Translations under genes and position numbers: made by a program | From: Hirundichthys speculiger | Taxonomy: Eukaryota; Chordata; Actinopteri; Beloniformes; Exocoetidae | Assembly (NCBI GenBank): GCA_018398805.1 | Contig: JAGFBZ010000011.1 | Coordinates: forward strand, 1,240,001-1,304,000 | Reading direction: 5' to 3' | DNA length: 64,000 bases | The notes under the pieces: model-generated | Told to the model about the DNA's origin: nothing | Seen by the model: only the letters and a program-made list of their open reading frames with translations | The model's database searches: none | In this document: positions 55,001 through 64,000 of the stretch, piece after piece | Layout of the letters: every line of letters starts with the position of its first letter | Position numbering within the stretch: the first letter of the stretch is position 1

Positions 55001-58000
55001 TATTTTGATTTTCTTGAAAGTCTGACTTTCTGACCTGGTCTGATTTGATTTTTCTTTCTTAGAATTACAATCAGCCACATTCAGCAATGTAATCAGACCA
55101 GGAAAGATAACAGGGGCTTCTGGTTTGTGCTCTACTGGCTTCATTTTTTTTAAAGCATTTATTAGAGTCATAGCATTAGGAAAACTCAGTGGGATGACGC
55201 TCTTTTAGGTGTTGGATTAAGTTTGATGTTCCCAAATGCTTTGGTTGTTGTTCATCTATGGTTTATTTTTACCTTTCAGGCTGTCCACCTTTGTTTCTAT
55301 GGGTCTTCTGTGCTTACAAGGGGAATATTTCTCATTGTAGATTCGCTTCCCTCTGACTCTGTCATCATGATGTATTTATTTAATTACATAGAAAAACACT
55401 GGATTTAGTGTTATCAAAGCTTGTTTTATTGAGATCACTAGCCAGCCCATCAGCTGGTCCCTCTCCCTTAGGAATATCTGAAGACAATATGACACCATCT
55501 CTCACAATTTCTGCTAGAAATCCATCTATTATAACACACCTGATAGCTGTCTTTTACTCTGTTTTCTTCATCTTTGTCATTTGGACTTGATTAATCCAAA
55601 GGCTTTTTCAAACTGTGAGTTCCCGGCAGATAGAAAATTGGAGCCATCAGTGAACTAGACGGTAAGCTGTCGGGTTAAAAGAGGGCGCCGAACTTTAGCT
55701 TTGGTGTTTCCAAAAGCTGCTGCTCGGATAAAGTTTTTAGATGTTAATCTTACCATTTTCATTGTTATTATTTGCAGTAACTTCGAATGTGGATTTAGGT
55801 ATGTTACTTGGAAACCAACGACGTGTTCCCCAGGGAGGAGCTGACACTCTGCAGTACAAATGGATTCTCAGTTGTGTTTTGGTCCACTTTTCTGTCACTG
55901 AAAACACAACTTTCTAATTTTGTGGAATGTGTGTCTTCTCTATTACAGTTTAATTGAAAAATCAATGATATGATTCTCCATTAAAAGAGCCTCTTTATTT
56001 TTGTGATCATTTTATCTCAATGAGCCAGTGTTGTTGCACTAATGCTGCCTTGAACAGGTGAAAAGAAATTCTCAGAAGGACATTTTAGACTGTAAAAGGA
56101 GGAGCACCGTAATGCTTTTTATTAACACTCTTTCATTTTTGTATTCTTTTATATTTAATGTGGAGTTGAAATTCCACAAAGGAGATGACTTCTGGGTATC
56201 GTAAAAGTTCAAACTTGAAATCAAGGTCTTTACACTGCAGGTTGACAGGATCTCTGGCAGGTTTAACTGTTATGTGGTCACAGGCCTGCATGTATAATGT
56301 ATTTAACAACAGGTTTAATGGGCTGTTTTTCAGACCACCTGTGTTCAAGGCTACTCTGCCTGCTTTATAATCAGCCTTTAGCTGTTAGTTCCTCCTGACC
56401 GCTGCAGCGTGGACTCCAGCTGCATCTGTTGGTTGGAAGTTATCGGGTTTCTAATTGAAGGATGCCCATGATAATTTCGGCTGTTGTGCACCGAGCGCAG
56501 CTTTTAATTAACACGCCGCCATGATGGTAACCTTTGAGCGCGCTGTGGCCTGTTATGGTTATCTGGCCACAGTGACGGAGCCGTGCAGCTGCCGCGTGTG
56601 AGGCGTGTAGATCGAACCTGCACTCATACACTGTTGTGGTACCATCAGACACGTCCAGCAGATTAGTACACAGCATGGAATATTAAATATTTGAATGCTG
56701 TCAAAATGGTCTCAGGTATACAGCTACATAACACCATGATGTTGGAAAAAAAAAAAAGATGTGTGCTTAGAGAAGTATAAAATGGACTGACAAACCAACC
56801 CTGGTGCACAACTGGTGCAGCAGCAGTTCAGGGTGAGCACAACCCAGGTTGTTTTCTTTCCTGTCGGGCTGCACATTGAGATCAGAAATATCCGGAACCT
56901 TCAACATATTGTGGAAATCACCCTGCCAGCTGCCTTGTAAGAAGCCTGGAAAATGAAAGAGTTCCTGTGTGTGAATATAGCAGCAGATCCTCCAGAGGAT
57001 TGATTGTAAGTAAGTGTGTGCGCCGTTAAGAGTTGCTGTTTTGTTACTTTGTTCTGCACACCTGAATGCTGCTCCAATTAATCTGCTGTATTTGTAGGGC
57101 TGGACCTGAATACGGTGATTCCTTCGTTTTCGCGGTTAAAGGGGACCGGCGTGCCCCCCCCCCCCGCGAAAATCAAAATCCGCAAACTGGAGCCGGAGCC
57201 CCCCGAGCCTAAATAATGTGTTTTAAAATATGTTTAAAAATTGCAAAAAAGTAGCGAGGCACTTCAGCGAAACAAGACAAAGGCTCAACTGGGAGTCTTT
57301 CTGTTACCTTCACAGCCTCTGGTTTCTGAACCGTAGTAAAGAAACCGCTGGTATTGTGCTATTGCATCAATAGCACAATACAATAGCACATGTTGGGTCG
57401 TAATTAGCGGGTAACACGCAAACAACAACAAAAGAAAAAGTCCGGTTTTCTCTGCATGGAACGAGCACTTTATTCTGGTCACTGCAGGAACTTGTAACAT
57501 CACACTGGTTGTATTGTTCGGACTCCTGTCGGTTAACAGAGAATGTAAATCTATACACGCTGGGCTGCTGTTTATGCTCACTCCACTTTTCATCTAACCC
57601 CGTTTTCGTTCTGCCGTCCCACGACACACACACCATTACCCATAAGGCCACCTTCTTAAAGGGGCCAGGCTGGCTCACAACATTCTTCACTGTGAGAGAA
57701 CGAACACAACATCCTGTGATGAGTCTTGGCCAATAGGCGTACAGATTCTAGAGTGCTGGACCCTCTGTGTTTCTCGTGTTGCTTACAGGCAACTGTGGGG
57801 CGGATTTTTGCGGAATTTCCACGATTTTCTTTCTTTCTTTATTATTATTTTATATATTTCTGAAAAATCTGCGAATAACTATAACCGTGGAACTTAAAGC
57901 GCGAATTGGCAATGGATCACTGTACACGGATATCCGGATATTTGCTCGTTATGTGGACATACAGATTTCAGCCTGGGTATTCAGATTTTTTATTTTATTT

Positions 58001-61000
58001 TTACCACTTACAGACAGCTGGCTGCAACGCTCAGTGCTCTCACTCACTGTCACCTGCAGTAATTTAATTTTTGCTGTCGCTCCCCACTCACACGTATGGG
58101 TAAAGTGTCGTCAGCATCAGAGTCCATAGACTTTGAATGTGGTGACGTCAAGGGTTGCCGAATATCGAGGCAGCAATTGCTTTTATTATGTACTGAGTAC
58201 GGATGCTTTGAAATAATCAGCAGTAACCAAGCGCACGTGTAAGGTGACCTTTAGCGATGGTGTCCTAATGCACCGGCTGCAGCAAAATTGGATGGTGATG
58301 TAATTGTGATGTAAACAAGAACTGAAGTCCCTTAAACTAGTTTCATGTGCTTGCTTACTTATTTATTTATTTTTAAGCCCAGAATTCACTGCAAGCGTTT
58401 CAAATCTTTCAAGAGCTAAAGAAAAGTTGATGTGTGATCTGTGGATACATTACAACAAAAAAAAAAAAAAGAAAGAGAGAGAAAGATTGGAAGCATGTGT
58501 GAGATACATAGGCGTCCCACAAAGGAGTATTAGACGACTGGATGTTCTGGATATTTATTCAGAAAGGATAGGAAAGAATAGGTTTGTATGTTGAGTTTTA
58601 AATCAATATTGCATTATAATGTTATCTAACCTGATATTGAAGGGAAATTGAGTTTCACTATCTGGTGTATTAAAAAAGGACTCAGAAGACTATCTTCCTT
58701 GTTCATTTGGTATACCAAAGGTCCTTTACCAATATATTTTGGATGTGGAGAAAGTCTAGTGTGCAAGGTGACACACTTTGACCGCATTAAAGGTGCAGAT
58801 AAATGCAGGATTAATTTCAAAATAATGTCCAAGCTTTGAATGCATGTGTGCCTTTTATGGAAGTGGAAAAAAGTACAATATATGAGCCCCTGGGAGATTA
58901 TTGTTTTCTGCATTAATTTCTCATAAAATGTAATCTGATCTTACATAATATAATTATACATATTATATAATAATTGAGGGCTGGGAAAGATAACGTGTTA
59001 TTATTGTATTAACTCATTCATTTATTTACACTGACGTTAATGCTTTTTTTTATGCTTTTGTTTTGAAAAGTCTGTTACTGGCTGCTGCGGAACTGGAAGA
59101 GAATTGATGGAAAAACATGCAGAAAAGCTAAAACAGACATAGAGAGCAGTAAAGTTACAGAACTTTTACATGGATATTTTCATTTTAAAATTCTCCCAGA
59201 CGGTGGATTTGACATAAAACAAGGTTATTTGTAACCACTGCCAAGTTGAACTCCCCGTTAAAAGTTTCTGCTGTTACCTCAGAAATTGACTGTTTTAATG
59301 TTATGATTGTGACTTAAGATTTTGTCGGTCGACTTTTTTTTATTATTCATAAAAAAACAGGATGACATTAATGCCCTGGCAGTGGCAATAAGCTTTATTT
59401 TATTTTACACTTTCTAAGATGAGGTTTACACTAAATATGTGTTACTGACAAGTGGTGATGTTAAAAGTGTTATGGCAGTTTAGTTGATATAGCAGCAGAA
59501 CATTTAAGTAAAAGTGCACTTTACACTATTTTTGAATTCATTATTTGATTTTGCCTATACAATGTGATTAATCGTGATTAATCAGGGAAATCATGCCATT
59601 AATTATGATTAAAAATTTCAATCTTTCCTCAGCCCTCATAATAATAATTATATTATTATAGTATATAATTTATTGAAAATGCACCCAAACATCCACAGTG
59701 CTGGGAAAAAAAAAATAAGATAAAACACAGACTAATTAATTTAACAAGTTTGCAAGCTTGGAGTTCAATTTTTAAAAAAGTTGGGGGGGAAAAAAGCCAA
59801 AAAAAAATTGGAATTGTGATTTGGAGCTACATTTATTGATGAAGACAGTCAACAATTTTAAGCTTTTAGGCTAATGGTGATCCATTCATTAGCATGAGGT
59901 ATGTTGTGTCAAGGAAACATCTAAGGTGTGGAGGACAGCGGCGCTCCAGGACTGAGTTTGGACACACCTGATCTACTGTGAACTATACCTTTAGAAAAAG
60001 AGGATCTCTGAAGCTGACCACTCAAGAGTACTCACCTGGAAAGGGATACAAAGTCATCTCAAAGTGTTTAGTTATCCATGAATCCACAGTTAGACAAATT
60101 ATCTATAAATGGAGACAGTTTTGCACTGTGGCTACTCTTCCTAGAAGTGAGTGCAGAAGCCAATATGACTCCAAAGGCACAACACAGAATTCTTAATGAG
60201 GTAAAAAAGGACCCGCGAGCATTAGCTAAAGGCTTGAAGACATCACTGGAACAGCAAACGTTGTGTGCTTGAAGCTTGCCAATGAGCTCCTTGGAAATCC
60301 AAAGAGCTGCTGGCGAAATGTTTTGTGGACTGAAGTTGTTTGGGATGAAACTATTTTTGGTATAAAAAAGGGCACAGCCTACCACCATGAAAACACCGTA
60401 CATTAAAAAGTATATGCTCGCATATAAGGCTCATCTTTGTTTGTGTATGTAAGAGAAGGAATTACAATTTTCCAGACGCATCAGACCAAAACTCTGTGTA
60501 GCCAATTGTTTGGAGGTCACAACTAAATATGGTGGCAGCACTGCTGCTGTAGTAGGTTAATATGCTGAGGCACTGCTCGCCTGGACATCACAGTGTGGGC
60601 TGCTCTCTGGTTTTCCCCTCATACCAGTATATCCTTTTAAATGCACATCCAGTGCAACATTCACATGATAATCTTCCTCATAAGGAACAATGGAAAATGA
60701 GCTTTCAATTATGCTTTGCCAATCTTTCAGAAAATTAAGATGTGAATATGCTAGTGCAGAAAAACACTCTGGTTGTTGATTAAAGCATTGGGGGGGGGGG
60801 GGGGGGGGGGGGGGTATTGGCAACGGTGTCTGGCTAATTGTAATTAAGTCGTCTATTAATGAGCTTGTAAAGGACCACAGTGCACTAACGGCCTAACAGG
60901 ATGTTATTTATGTGGTCATTACTTATTAAACCCCTTCACTGATCAACATAAATATTCTTGAGTTAAAGGTGTGACTCGGTGGTCGCTGTGTGGTGGAGTC

Positions 61001-61628
61001 ACAGAGCAGAGTTCTGTTTGGCTGCTTTCTTTTCGCTTCTCTCTCCTCGATGCTGCCTCCATTTGTGTAAATTACAAAAGTCACGAACCCCATCTCATGC
61101 TCATTTAAAACCTTTTGTTGAGTAGCTCTTTGCTCTCTAATAAGTAACGGATTTCCTGCCAGTTCATGATTGCAACTCCTGCTTTTATTATGCATGTGCT
61201 GTTCTTGCAAAAACAAATTTCTCTAATGGGACTATAAAGTTTCTTTCTGGAGTGAATCTGAGCGCATGCTGTGTGTGTCTGTGTGTGTGTGTGTTAAGTC
61301 TACAGCCAAAGACCTGTTCCTCATTCTCCACTTCAAATCAATACTTATTAGGCGTTTTTTACAAAACAAACACAGGTAAAGTTTGTCTTGTGTTCGATGA
61401 GGGAAGCCCCCAAGAAGATATGGTCAGAAAAAGTTCTTGTAGGAACACATTTATTTATTTATTCAAAGAAAAAAAAAGCTTGTTGTCCTTAATAACGGTG
61501 ACAGTGACCATCTGTATTTTATCTTTTTTTTAATTGCTGCAGGTCAAGTGACGTCATGGTCCAGGTCATCCAAGAATACGGGCACCAGCAGCACATGGGT
61601 CCGCCACCAGCACAAGAAACCATCAGAG
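34056..61628 (+). CDS. jade2: Protein Jade-2, 5' part only (exons 1-3)
   Basis: JADE proteins are PHD-finger scaffolds of the HBO1 (KAT7) histone H4/H3 acetyltransferase complex in the nucleus; JADE2 is also reported to act as an E3 ligase for LSD1. Visible are exon 2 (54513-54576, MESEKKRRKYSTSSNDSDTT plus D) and exon 3 (61543-61628, SQVTSWSRSSKNTGTSSTWV then RHQHKKPSE). They match the basic KRRKYS-SDNSDTTDS start and the KKPSE segment that precedes VFRTDLITAMK in the family. The EPL1-like region and both PHD fingers lie beyond the window. The junction GACA|GT gives Ser22. JADE2 rather than JADE1 is chosen by the KRRKYS start and by synteny with ube2b and cdkn2aipnl. Intron 1 is 20.4 kb and intron 2 is 7.0 kb. 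Confidence 0.9.
34294..34342. repeat. (CGG)n and G10/C12 hairpin
   Basis: A short CGG tandem runs into ten G (34308-34317). After 13 bases come twelve C (34331-34342). The runs can pair as a 10-bp stem in the first 260 bp of jade2 intron 1. Other G-rich and C-rich runs lie near 34600-34622 and 34782-34805. Confidence 0.7.
35000..40497. other. jade2 intron 1, first part
   Basis: No exon or named repeat seen. There are CA/GT-rich patches (35780-35850, 36000-36060), T runs (36622-36640, 39524-39546) and a polypurine patch at 38000-38070. Conserved enhancers could be present but cannot be judged from one sequence. Confidence 0.4.
40498..41166. mobile_element. hAT-like fragment with right terminus
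   Basis: Ends TATCGGCCCGATAG...GATAATTATCGTGCATCCCTA; the reverse complement TAGGGATGCACGATAATTAT is a widespread hAT-type terminus. Internal ATGTTTCAGGTGGCTGATCGG fits ZBED-type hAT relatives. No left end or 8-bp duplication was found, so the extent is approximate. Confidence 0.45.
43969..44008. repeat. (GT)n microsatellite
   Basis: About 20 TG units with one A interruption, in jade2 intron 1. A shorter TG run lies at 43771-43789. Confidence 0.9.
44180..44345. repeat. Degenerate CAGA/GACA tetranucleotide region
   Basis: Recurring AGACAGA, GGCAGGC, AGTCAGACAGACAGA and GACAGATGGCAGGC units. It produces a long spurious open frame with repeated RQ/DR/Q residues, so the frame at 43778-44377 is not called as a gene. 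Confidence 0.7.
44768..45055 (+). mobile_element. Tc1-like transposase N-terminal remnant, copy 2
   Basis: Same family and orientation as 29543-29760 (TTTGACTGGAGCTTC, AAGTCCAAGGAGATCTTAAT). It continues further: TGELNINKRPGILRKTCTVD, then ECGILSW, matching the linker before the catalytic domain of Tc1-like transposases (TGxLsnkrpGRPRKTTVVDD). Catalytic part missing. Confidence 0.7.
45962..46440. other. GC-richer block, origin unclear
   Basis: Starts CTGGGGCTGGGTATTGATCG, a phrase resembling ends of some fish hAT elements, and continues with CpG-bearing sequence. No paired end found. Several overlapping open frames (45849-46434) have no recognisable product. Confidence 0.25.
46801..47455. 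mobile_element. Non-autonomous hAT element (655 bp)
   Basis: Inverted ends TAGTGCTGGGCAATATGACG (left) and TAGTGCTGGGCGATATGGAA (right, reverse complement), flanked by the 8-bp direct repeat CTTTCTAG (46793-46800 and 47456-47463). Next to the ends, TATCGT/ACGATA motifs are rich and can pair. No coding frame. Lies in jade2 intron 1. Confidence 0.9.
48272..48535 (-). mobile_element. Tc1-like transposase DNA-binding remnant
   Basis: The minus strand, from ATG 48531, reads SIINVWRKYGTTVMRQRAGR, then TSKINDKAARKLVRKAAKSS. It aligns by eye with the second helix-turn-helix of Tc1-like transposases (SII.kWkkfGTt..l.RaGRpsKlsdr.rR.LVRe). The frame breaks after about 85 residues. The following sequence down to about 48000 may be its degraded continuation. 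Confidence 0.6.
48833..48890. repeat. (GT)n/(GGGT)n microsatellite
   Basis: TG units with a GGTG stretch, in jade2 intron 1. Confidence 0.9.
49280..50954. other. jade2 intron 1, middle part
   Basis: T22 run at 49291-49312, A run near 50080. An open frame at 49311-49607 matches nothing known. No exon signals judged convincing. Confidence 0.35.
50958..50989. repeat. (GATTT)n microsatellite
   Basis: Four to five GATTT units, then an A run, as at the 3' tails of some LINEs, but with no body next to it. Confidence 0.7.
51636..51890. repeat. Inverted-repeat element (MITE-like), copy 2
   Basis: The better-preserved copy: ACCTCTGCCAAG near the left, CTTGGCGGAGGT at the right, with an AAAC tandem (51832-51848) before the end. 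Body almost identical to 31628-31870. The shared flank AACTAGA.AAGCA suggests the true left border lies at about 51636. Confidence 0.75.
54423..54510 (+). repeat. Long polypyrimidine/CCTT tract before jade2 exon 2
   Basis: CTCTCTCTCTG followed by CCTCCCTTC repeats and three CTGC units, ending CCCCCCCGACAG. It doubles as the polypyrimidine tract of the exon 2 acceptor. It produces spurious open frames on both strands. Confidence 0.85.
54513..54576 (+). CDS. jade2: jade2 exon 2 (usual start codon)
   Basis: Begins exactly at ATG after CCCGACAG. It encodes 21 residues from MESEKKRRKYS to DSDTTD plus one base, with donor GACA|GTAAGT. Confidence 0.9.
54577..57094. other. jade2 intron 2, first part
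   Basis: No exon, RNA gene or named repeat recognised. Confidence 0.4.
57095..58140. repeat. Possible DNA transposon with CGCGAAAATC / GATTTTTGCGG arms
   Basis: Starts near GGGCTGGACCTGAATACGG. It holds TTCGTTTTCGCGGTTAAAGG, CGCGAAAATCAAAATCCGC (57166-57184) and, about 620 bp on, the inverse GCGGATTTTTGCGG (57799-57812) and AAAAATCTGCGAATAACTAT. GCGAAGTAGCG-like phrases of this sort are frequent in a fish MITE family. Borders unresolved. Confidence 0.35.
57352..57380. repeat. Perfect 13-bp hairpin
   Basis: TATTGTGCTATTG, loop CAT, then CAATAGCACAATA. The distal half is repeated once more directly after (CAATAGCACA, 57381-57390). It lies inside the candidate transposon. Confidence 0.85.
59980..60400 (+). 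mobile_element. Tc1-like transposase remnant in jade2 intron 2
   Basis: The plus strand reads PGKGYKVISKCLVIHESTVR, then QIIYKWRQFCTVATLPRS, the DNA-binding part of a Tc1-like transposase. Then, after shifts, EVKKDPRALAKGLKTSLEQQ-like and WRNVLWTEVVWDETIF-like pieces (VLWsDEtk...lFG). Heavily degraded. Confidence 0.75.
60790..60814. repeat. Poly(G) run
   Basis: Twenty-five consecutive G, an extreme length for a G homopolymer and likely to be unreliable in sequencing. Confidence 0.9.
61271..61294. repeat. Short (GT)n microsatellite
   Basis: GT units with one C interruption, about 250 bp upstream of jade2 exon 3. Confidence 0.85.
61543..61628 (+). CDS. jade2: jade2 exon 3
   Basis: Acceptor TTAATTGCTGCAG. 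One base from exon 2 plus GT completes Ser22. It then reads QVTSWSRSSKNTGTSSTWVR and HQHKKPSE, donor GAG|GTGAGT in phase 0. The human equivalent as recalled ends NEKKPSE|V. Confidence 0.9.
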
Positions 61629-61869
61629 GTGAGTCAGTGTAGCAGCACACACTCCACATCAAAGTGTGCGTGATGTCTAAGTGCTCCGATTTTAGTTTCT
61701 GGACTGATTTCTTGAAGTTGGGATCAACCAAACCTCACAGGGTCAATGTAAAGCCTTTGGTTTGTCAGGTATTATCAGAGACTCCATCGTTGCTGAAGAG
61801 CATATGTTTGGGCGTCTGAAACGAAAACTAAATCAAAAAACTCTGACATTATGCAAATCTGAAGATGCG

Positions 61870-62035
61870 TAGCCTCCTTGGTGACTTGGCGGTAGTGCTG
61901 TTGCTTACCATGCAGGAAGTCCCGGTTTGGATTGTGGTTGCTTCAGGAAGGGCATAAAACCTGCGCCAAGTCAATCACGCGGATCGCTCTGCTGTGACGA
62001 CCCTGAACAGGGAGCAGCCAAAAAGGAAGTTGGTC
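61870..62035. repeat. Dispersed fish repeat (RTE/L2-like 3' end)
   Basis: GGAAGTCCCGGTTTGGATTG, GTGGTTGCTTCAGGAAGGGC, GCGGATCG.TCTGCTGTGACGACCC and GGGAGCAGCCAAAA are phrases of a very common fish LINE-derived repeat (canonical GGATC.tCCGCTGTGGCGACCCC). Class from memory. Confidence 0.55.
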
Positions 62036-64000
62036 TGAGAATATGTAATTTAGTGAGCTGCTGAGATTTGCGAGGCATCACAGAACCAGCTCTTAGCTGA
62101 ATTATCCCGCTTCAACATCTCTTCCTCCACCCAAATTCACACCGTGCAGCATTCTCTGTTTCCCAGAAGTGGGTTGCACAAAACCATGACTCTGATTTCA
62201 AAAGATGCCCACCTCACAGAGGAGAGGGGGGAAGTTGAGTCTCTGACTCCAACCTTCAAAAAACTGCAATGAACAGAGCTGCAAAAGTAATGAGAGAAAT
62301 AACAGTTCATGAAATTAGATTTAAATGAAATGTCCACAACACAGCAAGAAATCGAGGTGATGAAACAAAAGATCAACTTTTCTGTTGGTCGGTTTTTTTT
62401 AAATTTCAGTTGAAGTATTAGTATTATTTTAGTATTATTTAGTATTATTATTCTTATAGACGTTTCACCTTTCATCCAAAATTCCTTCTTCAGTCTTGAC
62501 TTTATTTTGGGGCTTTTTTAGGCTTATAAGGCCCTTCAGTCAGCTGCTCTTCTGAGTCATTGAATTCCTGTTTTAGTCATTAACCAACAAACAACCCGTA
62601 CCTCTTGCGTGAGTCATTGCCGACTATACGTCGTGCACCTGCTCAACATGCGACATGTTTTTGTCCCCGCAACCAAAGTGGAACTGCTCGTAAAAATCTT
62701 ACCCCAGGGTCTTGGAAAGAAAAGCGTTCCGTGGACTAGTTTACCTGCTATCCACATGAGAGCTTCTGGCATCCTCAAAGGCCTCATCTGTTTTTCTGAT
62801 CAGCCTTTTCAATAACAACTGATGCAGTGTTTAAATGCTGCCCACCGTCAGCAGATGTTTGGAGGACTTCGCACTTCTGCTTCACTGTAGTTCTGTCTGA
62901 AATATGTTTTTTGTCTGTTTTTTCTTCTCAAACTGCATAGCTGAAAAATAAGTGCAAATGCAGTAGCTAGGAAAAGTACTTTTCGTTCTGAATTGATGTC
63001 ACTTTGGAAGATTTGTAAGAAGAGACAACTCTATGTTGATTTAAAAAAACAAACAAAATCAAGTTCATTCCGCTGTTAAAATATGCAAGCTCGGGAAAGA
63101 TTTATTCACTCCGATTTGCCACCTTGTGTGAGATCATGAAAGCACAGATCCAGAGACTGTAGCTACAGTTTATATCAGTGAGACAAACACTTCTGTCCAA
63201 CGTAAACACAGCCATCTCTCCCACCACAGTTAAATCAACCAAGCGCACGGATGGCACAAATTGGTTGGCTAAAATGCTGGGTTTAGAGCATAAATATGGT
63301 CATGATGAATGATCCCAAGTGCTCTCAAATGACCACCCTGAGGAAGAAGCTGGCATAATCCTGTTGGAAAATGGTGCATTATACCAGTTGTGGCGAGGCA
63401 TTGCCTGCCACAATCACACATTCCTCCCCCTCTTTCAGAGAAGTGGGCTCAAATCTGTTCAAGGGGAACTTGACTCTTGATTTTTATTGTTGAAGTTTCT
63501 TTCAAAAGTAGCTTTTCCCATTTGAAATGAGTTACATCTGCTCTTACTTAGGACTTTTTTTTTTTTTAATAAAATAAAATAGAGCACACCAGGAAGCTGA
63601 CAGTGGTGACATTTCACCCCCCCTGAAGAATCTGGGTGACAAATACCTTTCAGAAACTTAAGGAATAACATTTTAAAGTGGGGTCTGATTGTGCCCCACA
63701 CCTGTGATTTCATTCCATTTTGTCTCCAAAAACCATCAAAGTTTTTTTTTTTTGTGTGCAATTTTTAAAAGGAGAAGGAATGAGGCAAAATGTCACGCTT
63801 GCCTCAAAAGTACAAGTCATCCGCGGAGCATCTGTCAGGCCTGTGCGTTTGAAGCTTCCTCCCCCTCTGCTCCATCCAGTTAACCACAGGCTGTTGGAAG
63901 GTCCTGTTAGCAATCAGTCCCTCAGTAATTACTACTGTAGCTCTCTGCTCTGACCTGGGCCTCAGCAGAAGAGCCAGGGGCCACGTTCCCTTTCATAATG
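62036..64000. other. jade2 intron 3, partial
   Basis: Runs to the window edge. No further exon with a JADE match (for example VFRTDLITAMK) is seen on the plus strand, so exon 4 lies outside. T/A runs near 63560 and 63741 only. Confidence 0.4.

Overview
The window reads as vertebrate nuclear DNA, most probably from a ray-finned (teleost) fish. Genes are split by long introns with GT..AG borders. The spacers are AT-rich with long homopolymer and dinucleotide runs. The interspersed repeats are typical of fish: non-LTR retrotransposons with APE endonuclease and RT remnants, Tc1-like transposons and hAT elements with 8-bp target duplications. No bacterial, organellar or viral gene was recognised.

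Three protein-coding genes can be supported. (1) ube2b (RAD6-type ubiquitin E2), plus strand, six exons from 7607 to 15875, complete at 152 codons, with a CpG-containing promoter just upstream. (2) cdkn2aipnl (small XRN2-binding-domain protein), minus strand, three exons from 19205 down to 18112. Its exon 1 carries a 1-nt insertion that breaks the frame. (3) The 5' part of jade2 (PHD-finger scaffold of the HBO1 acetyltransferase complex), plus strand: a GC-rich promoter and first exon near 33.5-34.09 kb, a 20.4-kb first intron, coding exon 2 at 54513-54576 and exon 3 at 61543-61628. The rest lies beyond the window. As I recall, the order and orientation UBE2B(+), CDKN2AIPNL(-), JADE2(+) matches human 5q31. 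This supports the ube2b rather than ube2a assignment.

Layout: 1-6.8 kb is a retrotransposon graveyard. In it a 2.1-kb hAT-like element sits exactly inside the YSDD box of an older retrotransposon. 7.4-16.9 kb is ube2b. 17.8-19.2 kb is cdkn2aipnl. 20.3-33 kb is a repeat-rich intergenic region with a 1.43-kb Tc1 element, several RT fragments, a degenerate minisatellite and paired copies of unnamed repeats. 33.3-64 kb is jade2, whose introns hold hAT, Tc1 and inverted-repeat elements and many microsatellites.

The most interesting observations are: the hAT insertion that also holds a candidate spliced mini-gene; a Tc1/mariner element nested in a hAT element inside ube2b intron 1; the frameshift in cdkn2aipnl; an in-frame upstream start in jade2 exon 1; a duplicated piece of ube2b intron 5 found 2 kb downstream; and a roughly 0.5-kb unnamed repeat family, one copy of which carries a CTCF-like motif. 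No wholly new biological system was found. Family names come from recognition of conserved motifs, not from any database search.
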